Source of the DNA: JADJOM01 sp046327715
GTDB taxonomy: Bacteria; Gemmatimonadota; Gemmatimonadetes; Gemmatimonadales; GWC2-71-9
Direction: 5' to 3'
DNA: 64,000 bases
Assembly: GCA_046327715.1 (NCBI GenBank)
Contig: JAXLXY010000005.1
Span: forward strand, 186,001-250,000
Position numbers and translations under genes: made by a program. Every line of letters begins with the position of its first letter. Position 1 is the first letter of the stretch. Below are positions 34,931 to 43,943 of the stretch, one piece after another. Under the pieces are notes generated by a model. That model searched no databases. It saw only the letters and a list, made by a program, of their open reading frames with translations, and was not told the DNA's origin.

Positions 34931-36465
34931 CCAGGGGGAATGAGGTCAACGCGGCGGACCCGCGTTCGCCCGAACTGCACCTGGTCGGAGACCGACAGGG
35001 AGTCGTCGGTGTACCGCGCCAGGACGGCCAGTGCCGAGTCTGGCGCGATCACGCCGCGCTCCACGATCCATAGGGTGCCCGACGCGCGGGCCTGCGCCAG
35101 CGCCTCGCGGGCCAGCCCTGCATCCGACGGTCGCATCACCAGCTGGGTGCGGGGCCGCCTCCAGTCCGGCCCCGGCAGGGTGTAGACGGGGTTGGAGCGA
35201 GGGAAGTAATAGGCCAGCGGGAGCGCGCCATCGGTGGCAAAGAGGACCACCGGGTCGTCGGCCCGGATGCTGGTGTTGAGGTAGCGCCCTACCGTCTTCC
35301 AGTCGGCCTGGCCGCGGTAGTTGCGCGCATAGCTGATGGTGCCGAGGGCGAAGGTCGCCACCAGCCACGCGCTGGCCAGCCGGCGCGGCCAGCCCGGCGC
35401 GGCACCGGACAGCAGGAGTCCCGGCAGCAGCAGCAGGCCGGGGACCGCCACCACCCAATGCCGTTCCTCCACGAGGGCGAGATTCGTGGCGCGCAGCACC
35501 AGCAGCGCGCCGATCGGTGCGGTGGCCGCGAGGAGCAGCCGGCCCTCGATCCCGTTCAACCGCCGCCGCCCCGGCCCGAGGCGGGCCGCCAGCACCCCGC
35601 CGGCGCTGGTGCCCAGCAGGGCCAACCCCACCGGGGTCTGCATGAAGGGCGAGAAGCGGAACACCGACTCGACGACGGTCGCCACGGTCCAGCGGACCGC
35701 CGCGCCGGCCTGCGTCAGTCCGGCGGGGTGCGTGGTCCACGGCAGCGGGGAGAGGTAGTTCAGCCGCACCTGCATCTGGTCCAGTACGCCGGGCACCCAG
35801 GGGAGGAACAGGAGGCCAACGGCGCCCAGCGCCACGGTCATCTCGCGGCCACGGGAGGACGTGAGGGCGGCGATCCCGTGCCCCAGCAGCACGAAGCCGG
35901 TGTAATAGAAGGTGAGCAGCCCGAGGTAGGCTACCGCGGCGTAGGCCAGGATATCGCGATCCCGTACGGGGCGGTCCGGGTCGATCAGGCGGAGGAAGAG
36001 CCAGGTGCTCGCGGTGACGGACAGGATGGCCAGCGCGTACACCCGCGCTTCCGAGGCCGCCCAGAGCAGTTGCGGGGTCAGCGCGCCGATCAGCGCCAGG
36101 TGCCAGGCGCGCGTACCGAGGTGCAGGTCGCGCGAGAGTCGCGCCAGCAGCGTGATGGTCCCCAGGCTGATCGCCACGGACAGCAGCCGCAGGAACTCGA
36201 TGGACGGGTGCATCACCCGCCAGCTCCACGCCAGCAGGAAGTACAGTGGCGGTTGCTGCTCGAAGCGGAGGGCCCGGCGCAGGGCATCCCCGGCGCCCGC
36301 GCCGGTGGTCGCCAGGGTGCACGCCTCGTCGTACCAGAGGCTGTTGTGCAGGCTCATCAGCGTGCCGATGGCTGCGACGATGGCGATCCCGGCCAGCCAG
36401 GGCCAGTCCGGCGTCCCGCTTGACCCTGTTCCCGTCCCGACCCTACCTTCGTCCGTCTCCACCAT
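34915..36465 (-). CDS. GT39/ArnT-like membrane glycosyltransferase
   Basis: About 516 residues from ATG 36465 (a GGAGGC ribosome site lies directly upstream); a start at 36510 is also open. Multi-spanning (about ten helices) with the first-loop motif LHNSLWYDEACTLATTGAG, where the aspartate-glutamate pair is the catalytic signature of GT-C enzymes, and EQQPPLYFLLAWSWRVMHPS as second motif. The C-terminal soluble part (about 400-516) is periplasmic. It should use a polyprenyl-phosphate sugar to decorate a glycan or protein outside the membrane. It stands between convergent and divergent neighbours as its own transcript. Confidence 0.82.
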   Translation of the reverse strand: MVETDEGRVGTGTGSSGTPDWPWLAGIAIVAAIGTLMSLHNSLWYDEACTLATTGAGAGDALRRALRFEQQPPLYFLLAWSWRVMHPSIEFLRLLSVAISLGTITLLARLSRDLHLGTRAWHLALIGALTPQLLWAASEARVYALAILSVTASTWLFLRLIDPDRPVRDRDILAYAAVAYLGLLTFYYTGFVLLGHGIAALTSSRGREMTVALGAVGLLFLPWVPGVLDQMQVRLNYLSPLPWTTHPAGLTQAGAAVRWTVATVVESVFRFSPFMQTPVGLALLGTSAGGVLAARLGPGRRRLNGIEGRLLLAATAPIGALLVLRATNLALVEERHWVVAVPGLLLLPGLLLSGAAPGWPRRLASAWLVATFALGTISYARNYRGQADWKTVGRYLNTSIRADDPVVLFATDGALPLAYYFPRSNPVYTLPGPDWRRPRTQLVMRPSDAGLAREALAQARASGTLWIVERGVIAPDSALAVLARYTDDSLSVSDQVQFGRTRVRRVDLIPPGQARR

Positions 36466-36483
36466 GCCTCCGGCTCCCCGCGA

Positions 36484-38337
36484 ATGTCGGACCACTCCCT
36501 GATGCCCCACGCCCTGTCACGCCCATCGGCCTTCCACGGCTGGCGCCAGGACCTGCTCGCGCTCGCCCTGGTCCTGCTGGTGGCGCTGCTGCCCCGGATC
36601 GTGGTGCTCGGCGCCGACCCGCCGGCCCGCGTCCTCGGCGCGTTCCTGAGCGACGAGGGCTGGTGGGCCCAGAACGCGCGGCAGCGGGTGCTCTTCGGCG
36701 AGTGGGTCATGGACGAGCACAATCCCGCCCTCTTCGCTGCTCCGGCCTACACCGCCGCGCTTACCCTCACCTATCAGGTCGCCGGCCTCGGCCTGGCGGG
36801 GACCCGGCTGCTGAGCGCGCTGGCCGGGGCGCTCGCCTGCGGAGTCTTCTACCTGGGATTGCGGGCGGTGCTTCCCGCCCGCCGGGCGCTCCCGCCCGCG
36901 CTGCTCCTGGCCCTCGGCGGGTTCGGGATCCTGCTCAGCCGGCTCGCGCTGGTCGAGACCCTGCAACTCGCCTTTGGCATTGTGGCCATGGCCGGGGTGC
37001 TGGCCGCCACCCGCTACCCCCCGCTGGGGGCCCTGGGTGGGCTGGGCCTGGTCGGGGCTGTGCTCAGCAAGCCCAATGCCGTCATCCTCGGGCCGGTCTT
37101 CGTGCTCGCCTGGTGGTTCGACTATCGGCAGCGGCGCCGTTCCGAGGAGCCGCTCCGCCCGCTGGCCCTCCAGGTCGCCGCATTCTCGGGCGCGGTGGCG
37201 TGCAGTGCGATCGCGGTGCTGGTGTTTTTTGTCTGGCCCAATTGGACGGACATTCGGGCGCAGCTCGGGGTGAGCATCGCCAATGTCACGACCCAGAACA
37301 GCCGGCTCGCGGATGGTGGCGTGCTGGTGCTGCTCCTGCCATTCCTGAGCCTGCGACCCAGCCTGCTCTTCCTGGAGAGCGTCGTGCCGATGGTGGGCCT
37401 CGCCCTCCTGGCCTGGCGGCGGCTGGCCCGCCCGACCCCGGGACCACTCGATGCCGCCGAGCGGCTGGCGTGGGCGTGGTGGTGGAGTGTCCTGGCCTAC
37501 GTGGCGAGCCAGGCCTACCAGCCCGACCGGCGTTTTCTCCTGCTGGTGCCCGCGGTGGCGCTGCTGGGGGCGCGCGGCCTCTTCGAGCGGGATGAAGCAG
37601 CTGCGCAACTGGTGCCCCGGTGGCGGGGGGCAGCAGCCGGTGCGGTGGTGGGAGCCCTGTGCGGGCTCTATGTCATGGCCTGGGGGATACCTCCCCTCGA
37701 GGCGCTGACCGCGGGCCTGCATGTCGGTGGGGAGGACGGGATCTCGGTCTACCCGCTGCAACTGGGCCTCTGGCATGCCTCGGTGCTGGCGGGGGCGGTG
37801 GCCGGGGCCTGGCTCGTCCAGCGCCCCGCCGCCCGGCAGTGGGCGGTGCCGGCCGGCGTGTGGGTGGCGGTGTTCGCCCTCACGGAGCCGCTGCCCATTG
37901 TGCGGGACCTGTGGCGGCCGAGCTTCTCCGAGCGCGACGCCGCCCGGGCGATCGCCCAGGTGGCGCGGGCGCTTCGGCCGGAGCGCCGGGTCATGACCGG
38001 CTTCCTCGCCAACTCCCTGGCGCTCGAGAGCGACATCTTCCCGTTCTACATCCGCAACGAGCCGGCGATCGGCGCCGCGATGAACCTCGACGGCTGGGAA
38101 CGGTTTCGTCCCACCCTCGCGGTCACCGCGGCGCGGAACGGGACGCGGATGGGCCCGCCCCTCGACCCGGGGAGTCACGGCCTGCGGCCGTTGTGCCGCC
38201 TCCCGCTCTGGCACGAGGTGCGCGACGCGACGCCGATCGAGGTCACCCTCTGGTTTACCCCGGACCAGCCGCCTCCGGCCTGTCCCCTGCCCGCGCGACC
38301 GGTGACGGGAGCCCCGGCCCTGCCCCCCGTGCCGTGA
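36484..38337 (+). CDS. GT39-like membrane glycosyltransferase
   Basis: 617 residues (ATG 36484; ATG 36502 is an alternative). It has ten or more membrane helices. The first periplasmic loop reads FLSDEGWWAQNARQRVLFGEWVMDEHNPALFAAP, containing the D-E pair that marks PMT/ArnT-type GT-C enzymes. A soluble C-terminal region of about 130 residues follows the last helix. It should transfer a sugar from a polyprenyl-phosphate donor. It is divergent from the similar gene at 34915 but not a close copy. The 3' end overlaps the next, convergent gene by 83 bases, which is long but both frames look coding. Confidence 0.8.
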   Translation: MSDHSLMPHALSRPSAFHGWRQDLLALALVLLVALLPRIVVLGADPPARVLGAFLSDEGWWAQNARQRVLFGEWVMDEHNPALFAAPAYTAALTLTYQVAGLGLAGTRLLSALAGALACGVFYLGLRAVLPARRALPPALLLALGGFGILLSRLALVETLQLAFGIVAMAGVLAATRYPPLGALGGLGLVGAVLSKPNAVILGPVFVLAWWFDYRQRRRSEEPLRPLALQVAAFSGAVACSAIAVLVFFVWPNWTDIRAQLGVSIANVTTQNSRLADGGVLVLLLPFLSLRPSLLFLESVVPMVGLALLAWRRLARPTPGPLDAAERLAWAWWWSVLAYVASQAYQPDRRFLLLVPAVALLGARGLFERDEAAAQLVPRWRGAAAGAVVGALCGLYVMAWGIPPLEALTAGLHVGGEDGISVYPLQLGLWHASVLAGAVAGAWLVQRPAARQWAVPAGVWVAVFALTEPLPIVRDLWRPSFSERDAARAIAQVARALRPERRVMTGFLANSLALESDIFPFYIRNEPAIGAAMNLDGWERFRPTLAVTAARNGTRMGPPLDPGSHGLRPLCRLPLWHEVRDATPIEVTLWFTPDQPPPACPLPARPVTGAPALPPVP

Positions 38338-39175
38338 ACAGCGCGCCGCCGACCAGGCCCGCCAGCAGCGGGCACGCGAAGTAGCCCAGGCTGAGCGCCA
38401 CGGCGTCGCCGGCCGGGACACCGAACGGGGCCAGGAACCACACCCACGCCCATTCCCGCACCCCGAGCCCCGCGAGGGACAGCGGCAGCATCGTGGCGAG
38501 CGATACCAGCGGGACCCCCACCAGGAAGCGGCTGGCCGGCAGCGACAGCCCGACCCCCCATGCGATCACCATCCACAGAAGCACCATCAGTCCCTGGACG
38601 ACGAGCGAGACCAGCAAGGCCAGTCCCGCGCGCCGGCCATGGGCCAGGGTGACGCGCAGGGTCGTGGCAAGCGTGGCCGGCAGGGCCCGGAGCCGCGGGT
38701 GGCGCCGGGCCAGGAGGGCAAGCACCAGCAGGCCGGCGAGGCCGGTCCCGGCGAGGAACAGCAGTCGCCCGGGCGCCAGCGCCCCCGCGAGCCGCAGGCC
38801 GAGCCCGCCGGCGCTGGCGGGATCGAGCAGCACGCCGATCACGCCGAACAGCAGGAGCGCCAGCACGCCAAAGGCGCGATCGAGGAGCACGCTCAGGACC
38901 GCGGCTTCGGGTTCCCGGGAGGTTCGGGCCACCATCGTGGCCCGGAAGGCATCGCCGCCGACCGCGGTGGGGAGGAAGAGGCTGAAGAAGGCGCCCACGA
39001 GGTAAAGGTGGACCAGCGCGCCGAGGCGTGGGGCGCCCGGTCCCAGCAGCAGGCGCCAGCGCACCGCCGCGAGGGCCTGGGAGAGCAGGAGCAGTACGCC
39101 GCCCGCGAGGACGGCCGGCAGGGTGGCGCGGGAGTAGCGCGCCGCGAGGGCCTCGGCCCCCGTGCCGCGCAGCAC
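38255..39175 (-). CDS. Flippase-like (lysylphosphatidylglycerol synthase TM / UPF0104) membrane protein
   Basis: About 306 residues with seven to eight helices and the family pattern: ALAAVRWRLLLGPGAPRLG..., LVGAFFSLFLPTAVGGDAFRATMVAR, SVLLDRAFGVLALLLFG, LPLSLAGLGVREWAWVWFLAPFGV. These are the GGD-R and GG-G-RE marks of the UPF0104/AglD-like family, thought to move lipid-linked substrates. The true start is unclear: the only in-frame start codon is GTG 39175, yet the coding pattern continues about 10 residues upstream (AAIAITLLWL), so an unusual start may be used. Convergent with the GT39-like gene. Confidence 0.75.
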   Translation of the reverse strand: MLRGTGAEALAARYSRATLPAVLAGGVLLLLSQALAAVRWRLLLGPGAPRLGALVHLYLVGAFFSLFLPTAVGGDAFRATMVARTSREPEAAVLSVLLDRAFGVLALLLFGVIGVLLDPASAGGLGLRLAGALAPGRLLFLAGTGLAGLLVLALLARRHPRLRALPATLATTLRVTLAHGRRAGLALLVSLVVQGLMVLLWMVIAWGVGLSLPASRFLVGVPLVSLATMLPLSLAGLGVREWAWVWFLAPFGVPAGDAVALSLGYFACPLLAGLVGGALFTARGAGPGLPSPVARAGDRPEAAGPG

Positions 39176-39252
39176 CAGCCACAGCAGGGTGATGGCGATG
39201 GCCGCACGGAGCGCGAGCCAGGGCCCGCTTGACCGGCTTCCCGTCTGCGACC

Positions 39253-39258
39253 TAGTTT
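39253..39258 (+). promoter_or_regulatory. TAGTTT -10-like element, 6 bases before a GTG start
   Basis: TAGTTT, six bases, GTG at 39265. Same geometry as the TACATT and TACTTT elements before other genes of the window, consistent with a leaderless transcript of the sulfotransferase gene. Confidence 0.4.
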
Positions 39259-39264
39259 CGCCCA

Positions 39265-40332
39265 GTGTCTTCCTCCCCAGGTTCGTTCGAGCCGCGCGGC
39301 GTCCGGCGGCTGCTGCACCGCTTCGTGCCTTCCCACTTCCAGGATCCGATCGGCCTCGCCCGCCGGTTGCTCGGAAGCCGGGACCCGGATGCCTACGCCG
39401 CGATGGGGCACGCGGCGCTGGGGCTGGCCTGCCTGCCCCTCGATGCGGCGCTCGCCCCCGGCGAGCAGGCGCTCTACCGCACGGCCCCGCCGCCGACCCT
39501 GCCGCTGCTCTTCGTGTGCGGGCCGCCGCGCAGCGGGACCACCCTCGTGGCCCAGACGCTCATGGCGCACCTCGAGGTCACCTGGCTCACCAACCTCATG
39601 TCGGTCTTCCCGCGGGCGCCGCTCCGAGCGACCGCGCTGTTCCACGCCCGCCTGGCGCCGTGGCGCCCGACCTACCGGAGCTACTACGGCCGCAGCCGGA
39701 GCCTCACCGCACCCAACGATTCGCTCCCGTTGTGGGACCGCTGGCTGGGCGCCGACCGGGCGCGCCTCCGGACCGAGTTGTCCGAGGCGGAGTGCGCCGG
39801 CCTGGTGCAGTTCTTCGGCGCACTGGAACGCCAGGCGGGACGGCCGGTCATCACCAAGAACAACAACCTCAACTGCCAGGCGATCCCGGTGGCGGCCGCC
39901 CTCCCGGGCGCGCGGTTCCTGTGCCTGGACCGCGACCCGCTGTTCCTGGCGCAGGCGCTGCTCACCGCCCGCCGCCAGATCCATGGTGATGCCCGGGTGC
40001 CCTACGGGCTGCATCCCGCGTTCGACCCGGCCGACGACCCGATCACCAGCGTCTGCCGCCAGGCGCGGGCCCACCACGACCTGGCCATGACGCAGGCGGC
40101 CGCCCTCGGCCCCGAACGATTCTGGCGGCTGTCGTACGAGGCGTTCTGCGAGCGCCCGGCGGAGTCGATCCGGATGGTGGCCACCCGCCTGCTCGGCCTG
40201 CCCGAGTCCGCCCTCAAGCCGATCGATCCCGCGCTCCGCTTCACGGCCTCCCGGTCGGCGCGGCTCGACCCGGTGGAGTTCCGGGCGCTGGAAGCCGGGC
40301 TGGCGGCGGCCGACGCCGCCCCGCCGGCCTAG
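39265..40332 (+). CDS. Sulfotransferase family protein
   Basis: 355 residues. PAPS-binding loop LLFVCGPPRSGTTLVAQTLMAHL near residues 77-95, and a second conserved region ARFLCLDRDPLFLAQALLTARRQIHGD where the family carries the 3'-phosphate-binding R-D-P-x2-x3-S; the late YEAFCERPAESIRMVATRLLG segment fits too. The match is weaker than the gene at 31008, but the loop is unmistakable. The acceptor is likely the EPS or a glycolipid. GTG start with a TAGTTT element six bases upstream. Its stop overlaps the convergent sugar dehydrogenase gene by four bases. Confidence 0.8.
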   Translation: MSSSPGSFEPRGVRRLLHRFVPSHFQDPIGLARRLLGSRDPDAYAAMGHAALGLACLPLDAALAPGEQALYRTAPPPTLPLLFVCGPPRSGTTLVAQTLMAHLEVTWLTNLMSVFPRAPLRATALFHARLAPWRPTYRSYYGRSRSLTAPNDSLPLWDRWLGADRARLRTELSEAECAGLVQFFGALERQAGRPVITKNNNLNCQAIPVAAALPGARFLCLDRDPLFLAQALLTARRQIHGDARVPYGLHPAFDPADDPITSVCRQARAHHDLAMTQAAALGPERFWRLSYEAFCERPAESIRMVATRLLGLPESALKPIDPALRFTASRSARLDPVEFRALEAGLAAADAAPPA

Positions 40333-42041
40333 ACCGCCCGGCGCACCAGGTCGGAGGCGAAGCCGCTCCCGCCCGCTGGGGGACGGGCGGCACCCGGCGC
40401 CACGATCGCGCAGCCCGTGACGCAGGTCCCGGCGATGCGCTGTACCTCGCTGAAGCGTACGCGGTTGAACGGATCCGCGGCGTAGTGCGCGTTGAGGAAC
40501 TCCACCAGCCCGTTCACCTCGTTGGCCACGCCCGTCTCCACCGCCCGGAACCCATCCAGCACGTCCGCCACCAGCTCGGCTGACGGAGCCGCGCGGCCGC
40601 GCCCGATCCCGGTGTAGCCCAGGCCTCGTCCGGTCACGTCCGCGGCGTGCCAGAGGTTGCAGCCATCCACCACGCCCACGGCGTGGCGCGCGGCGCTGAG
40701 CAGGGCCTCGCGCTCGTCGAGGTAGACGCGGTGGGCCGTGCACATGACGAGCACCTCGGCGGGGGCCACCGCCGCCTCGAGGTCGCGGGTGAAGAAGTCG
40801 GCCAGCCCGGTGCGGCGCAGGTTCTGGTCGGTGGGGTAGACGTACGGGTCGTGGATGGTGACGCGCGCGCCGCGGTCGAGCAGCAGCCGGGCGAGCACCA
40901 GGGTCGGGGAGTTGCGGGTGTCCTCGGAATTGAACCGGTAGGCCGCGCCCAGCAGCGCCACCGCCCGCCCGTTGAGCGGCCCGAAGGCCCGCTCCGCCAG
41001 GGCGAGGGTCTGGGCGGGCGAGTCATCGTTGATGCGCCGGGCGTCGAGGATGAGGCTGCGCGAGGTGTCGTGCCGGGCCTCGAGGGCCCGCCACCAGAGC
41101 AGGATGCCGTCCTTGGGCAGGCAGTGGCCGCCCACGCCGACGGTGGGCACCAGCAGGCCCCCGCTGGGCACTGCGTTGGGATCGTCGCTGGCCTGGTCGG
41201 CCTGGGCCAGCCGGGCGTTGACCTGGTCCCGCAGGGCGTAGAAGTCGATGTCGCGCTGGTCGCAGTGCCGCACCACCTCCGCGGCGTACGCGATCCGCAC
41301 ATCGCGATACGCGTTCTCCAGCGTCTTCACCACCTCGGCGGTCATGCTGTTGGTGGGGTGCAGGGTGCCCCGCGTCACGATGCGGGCGTACAGCCGCTGG
41401 ATCAGCCCGGGGGTGTCGGGGTGCAGCCCCGCGACCAGCTTGTCCGAGGTGGAGACCCGCTCGACCAGCCGGCCCGGCATCACCCGGTTGGGACTGTTGC
41501 CGAGCAGCACGTCCCGGCCCTCGACCAGGCCGTGGGTCCGGAACAGCTCGCGGATCAGCGTGGTCATGGTGGAGGGCGCCAGGGTCGACTCGAAGATGAT
41601 CACCGGGACGTTGCCGGCGGGACGGTCCCGGAGTGCGCCGGCGATGCCCTCGAGGGCCTCGAACAGCGGCCCGTAGTCCGGTGCCATGCCGCGCTTGTCG
41701 GTCTGGGTGCAGACCAGGATCACGTCGGCGTGCGCCGCCGCCGCATACTCGTGGCTGGCCGAGAGCAGGCCGGCCTCCACGGTCTCCGCCACGATCCGGT
41801 CGAGGTCGGGCTCGATCCCCCCGATGGGCGACCGGCCGGCGTTGATGGCGCCCACCTTCCAGCCCGAGGTCGGGGAGTTGCGCTGGATCACGGTCACGGT
41901 GGCCGGCTGGTCGCTGCCCTCACGGATCCGGGCGTGGGCGAGCATCGCGGCCATCGGCATCCCCACGATGCCCGGTCCCACGACGGCGATGCGACGGACG
42001 GACCACTCGGTGACGCGCTGGTCGGTGAACGTAAGCGGCAT
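40329..42041 (-). CDS. Nucleotide-sugar dehydrogenase (UDP-glucose/GDP-mannose dehydrogenase family)
   Basis: 570 residues, longer than the usual 420-450. The N-terminal NAD domain starts RRIAVVGPGIVGMPMAAMLAHARI; the central domain has GVGGHCLPKDGILLWW with the catalytic cysteine in the GGHCxPKD motif; the C-terminal substrate domain has LLGAAYRFNSEDTRNSPTLVLARLLLDRGARVTIHDPYVYP. The family converts NDP-hexoses to uronic acids with two NAD+. The last 100 residues form an extra tail. It is the final gene of the minus-strand operon and sits nine bases after the amidotransferase gene, so uronic acid production and amidation are probably linked. Confidence 0.9.
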   Translation of the reverse strand: MPLTFTDQRVTEWSVRRIAVVGPGIVGMPMAAMLAHARIREGSDQPATVTVIQRNSPTSGWKVGAINAGRSPIGGIEPDLDRIVAETVEAGLLSASHEYAAAAHADVILVCTQTDKRGMAPDYGPLFEALEGIAGALRDRPAGNVPVIIFESTLAPSTMTTLIRELFRTHGLVEGRDVLLGNSPNRVMPGRLVERVSTSDKLVAGLHPDTPGLIQRLYARIVTRGTLHPTNSMTAEVVKTLENAYRDVRIAYAAEVVRHCDQRDIDFYALRDQVNARLAQADQASDDPNAVPSGGLLVPTVGVGGHCLPKDGILLWWRALEARHDTSRSLILDARRINDDSPAQTLALAERAFGPLNGRAVALLGAAYRFNSEDTRNSPTLVLARLLLDRGARVTIHDPYVYPTDQNLRRTGLADFFTRDLEAAVAPAEVLVMCTAHRVYLDEREALLSAARHAVGVVDGCNLWHAADVTGRGLGYTGIGRGRAAPSAELVADVLDGFRAVETGVANEVNGLVEFLNAHYAADPFNRVRFSEVQRIAGTCVTGCAIVAPGAARPPAGGSGFASDLVRRAV

Positions 42042-42050
42042 AGGGTCGGG

Positions 42051-43934
42051 CTAGTCCCGGTCGATGAAGGTTCGGTACCACAACTCGAGGTTGAGCAGTC
42101 CCCACAGCCGGCGGCCGAACGCCGGTTCGTACGTCATGAGCTTCTCGACTTCGGCCACGTCGAACACGCCGCGCTCCCGGCACCGCCGGGAAAGCAGCAC
42201 GTCGGCAAAGAAGGCCCGTGCCTGCCCCCGGGCCCACAGGTGCAGCGGGACCGGGAAGCCCATCTTGTCCTTGCGCTCCAGGATGGCCCGCGGCAGCAGG
42301 TCGCCGATGGCGCGCTTGAGCACGTGCTTGGGCTCGCCGCCGCGGAACTTCATGCCCGGGGGCATGCTGGCCACCAGGTCCGTGATCCGGTGGTCGAGGA
42401 GCGGCACCCGTGATTCCAGCGAATGCGCCATGGTCACCCGGTCTTCCACCTGCAGCAGCGCCGGGAGGTTCGTGACCATGTCGTAGTGGGTCATCTTGTT
42501 GTAGTAGGAGCCGGTGTCGGGGTGGTTGAAGACCGCCTGGAACCGGGCGAAGATCCGCTCCCGGTCGTAGCCGGCGCGGTACCCCGGGGAGAGCAGCGAG
42601 CGCGCCCCCCCGCTGCGGTCGGTGAGGTGGAAGTAGCGCCGGTCCATGTCCTCGAACATCCCGCTGCGCCAGAACTGCTGCAGCATCGGGACGTACTGCC
42701 GCAGCACCGGCAGGTTCGGCAGGATCGAGGCCAGCGAGACGATGTGCTCGGCCTCCTCGTTGGTCTCGTGGATGGCGCCCTTGAGGGCCTGCTCCAGGTA
42801 GGCCACCAGGTAGCGGGCATAGCCGCCGAAGATCTCGTCCCCGCCCTGGCCGCCCAGCACCACCTTGACCTGCCGCGCGGCGTGCCCCGAGACCATGTAC
42901 TGCGGGAAGAGCCCCGGCCCGGCGACCGGCTCGTCCATGTGGTAGACCAGGCGCGGCAGCGCGTCCACGAACTGGGCCTCGGTCGGGGTGATCACCTCCA
43001 TCCGGGCCCCGAGCCGCTCCGCCACCAGGCGGGCGTAGCCCGACTCGTCGAACTCCGGCCCCTCGTCGAACCGCCCGGTGAACGTGGTCAGGGCGCCCGG
43101 CGCCACCCGCGCCGCGAGCGCGGTCACCAGGCTCGAGTCGAGCCCGCCGCTCAGGTAGGTGCCCACCGGCACGTCCGAGCGCATCTGCAGCCGCACGGCA
43201 TCCTCGAGCAGCCAGCGCAGCTTTTCGACGAACCAGGCGTCGGTGTGGGCGAAATCCACCTGGAACCGGGGTTCCCAGTACCGCACCGTGCGATGGCTGC
43301 CCTGGGCCAGGTCGACCACCTGGTACTCCCCCGGCAGCACCTTGGTGATCCCCCGGAACATCGTCCGTTCGGCCAGCACGTACTGGAAGGTCAGGTATTC
43401 CTGCACGCCGTCGCCGTCCGCCTCGGCCCGGACCCCGGGGTCGGCGAGCAGCGCCTTGATCTCCGAGGCGAACAGCAGCCGGGCCGGCGTCGCGTGCAGG
43501 TAGAGCGGCTTGATCCCGAAGTGATCCCGCGCCAGCAGCACCTGTCGCTCGACCCGGTCGTAGAGGACGAACGCGAACATCCCGTTCAGCCGCGCCACGC
43601 CCTCCGCGCCGTACTCGTCGTACAGCTGGAGGATCACCTCGGTGTCGGACGCGGTGCGGAACGTCCGCCCCCGCGCGATGAGTTCGCTGCGGAGCTCCAG
43701 GTAGTTGTAGATCTCGCCGTTGAAGACGATCACCGCCCGCTCGGTCTCCATCGGCTGATGGCCGGTGGCGAGGTCGATGATCGACAGCCGCTGGTGCGCC
43801 AGCCCGACGCCCCCGTCGGTGAAGACGCCCCGGTCGTCCGGGCCGCGGTGCGCCAGCACCTGGCCCATGCGGGCGAGCAGTTCGGGCTGGGCGGGTCCGC
43901 CGTCGAAGCGGATGATGCCGGCGATGCCGCACAT
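42051..43934 (-). CDS. Asparagine-synthase-type amidotransferase, exosortase-A-associated type
   Basis: 627 residues with the complete AsnB layout. The N-terminal class II glutamine amidotransferase begins MCGIAGII with the catalytic Cys2 and contains HRGPDD, AHQRLSIIDL and FNGEIYNYLELR. The synthetase domain has the PPi loop YLSGGLDSSLVTALAA and later GGQGGDEIFGGYARY and LLDHRI. The same enzyme type occurs in exosortase-A loci and in O-antigen loci, where it makes uronamides. Adjacent to a nucleotide-sugar dehydrogenase, it most likely amidates a uronic acid residue; asparagine synthesis itself is the alternative. Confidence 0.9.
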   Translation of the reverse strand: MCGIAGIIRFDGGPAQPELLARMGQVLAHRGPDDRGVFTDGGVGLAHQRLSIIDLATGHQPMETERAVIVFNGEIYNYLELRSELIARGRTFRTASDTEVILQLYDEYGAEGVARLNGMFAFVLYDRVERQVLLARDHFGIKPLYLHATPARLLFASEIKALLADPGVRAEADGDGVQEYLTFQYVLAERTMFRGITKVLPGEYQVVDLAQGSHRTVRYWEPRFQVDFAHTDAWFVEKLRWLLEDAVRLQMRSDVPVGTYLSGGLDSSLVTALAARVAPGALTTFTGRFDEGPEFDESGYARLVAERLGARMEVITPTEAQFVDALPRLVYHMDEPVAGPGLFPQYMVSGHAARQVKVVLGGQGGDEIFGGYARYLVAYLEQALKGAIHETNEEAEHIVSLASILPNLPVLRQYVPMLQQFWRSGMFEDMDRRYFHLTDRSGGARSLLSPGYRAGYDRERIFARFQAVFNHPDTGSYYNKMTHYDMVTNLPALLQVEDRVTMAHSLESRVPLLDHRITDLVASMPPGMKFRGGEPKHVLKRAIGDLLPRAILERKDKMGFPVPLHLWARGQARAFFADVLLSRRCRERGVFDVAEVEKLMTYEPAFGRRLWGLLNLELWYRTFIDRD

Positions 43935-43943
43935 GGGCGCCGC

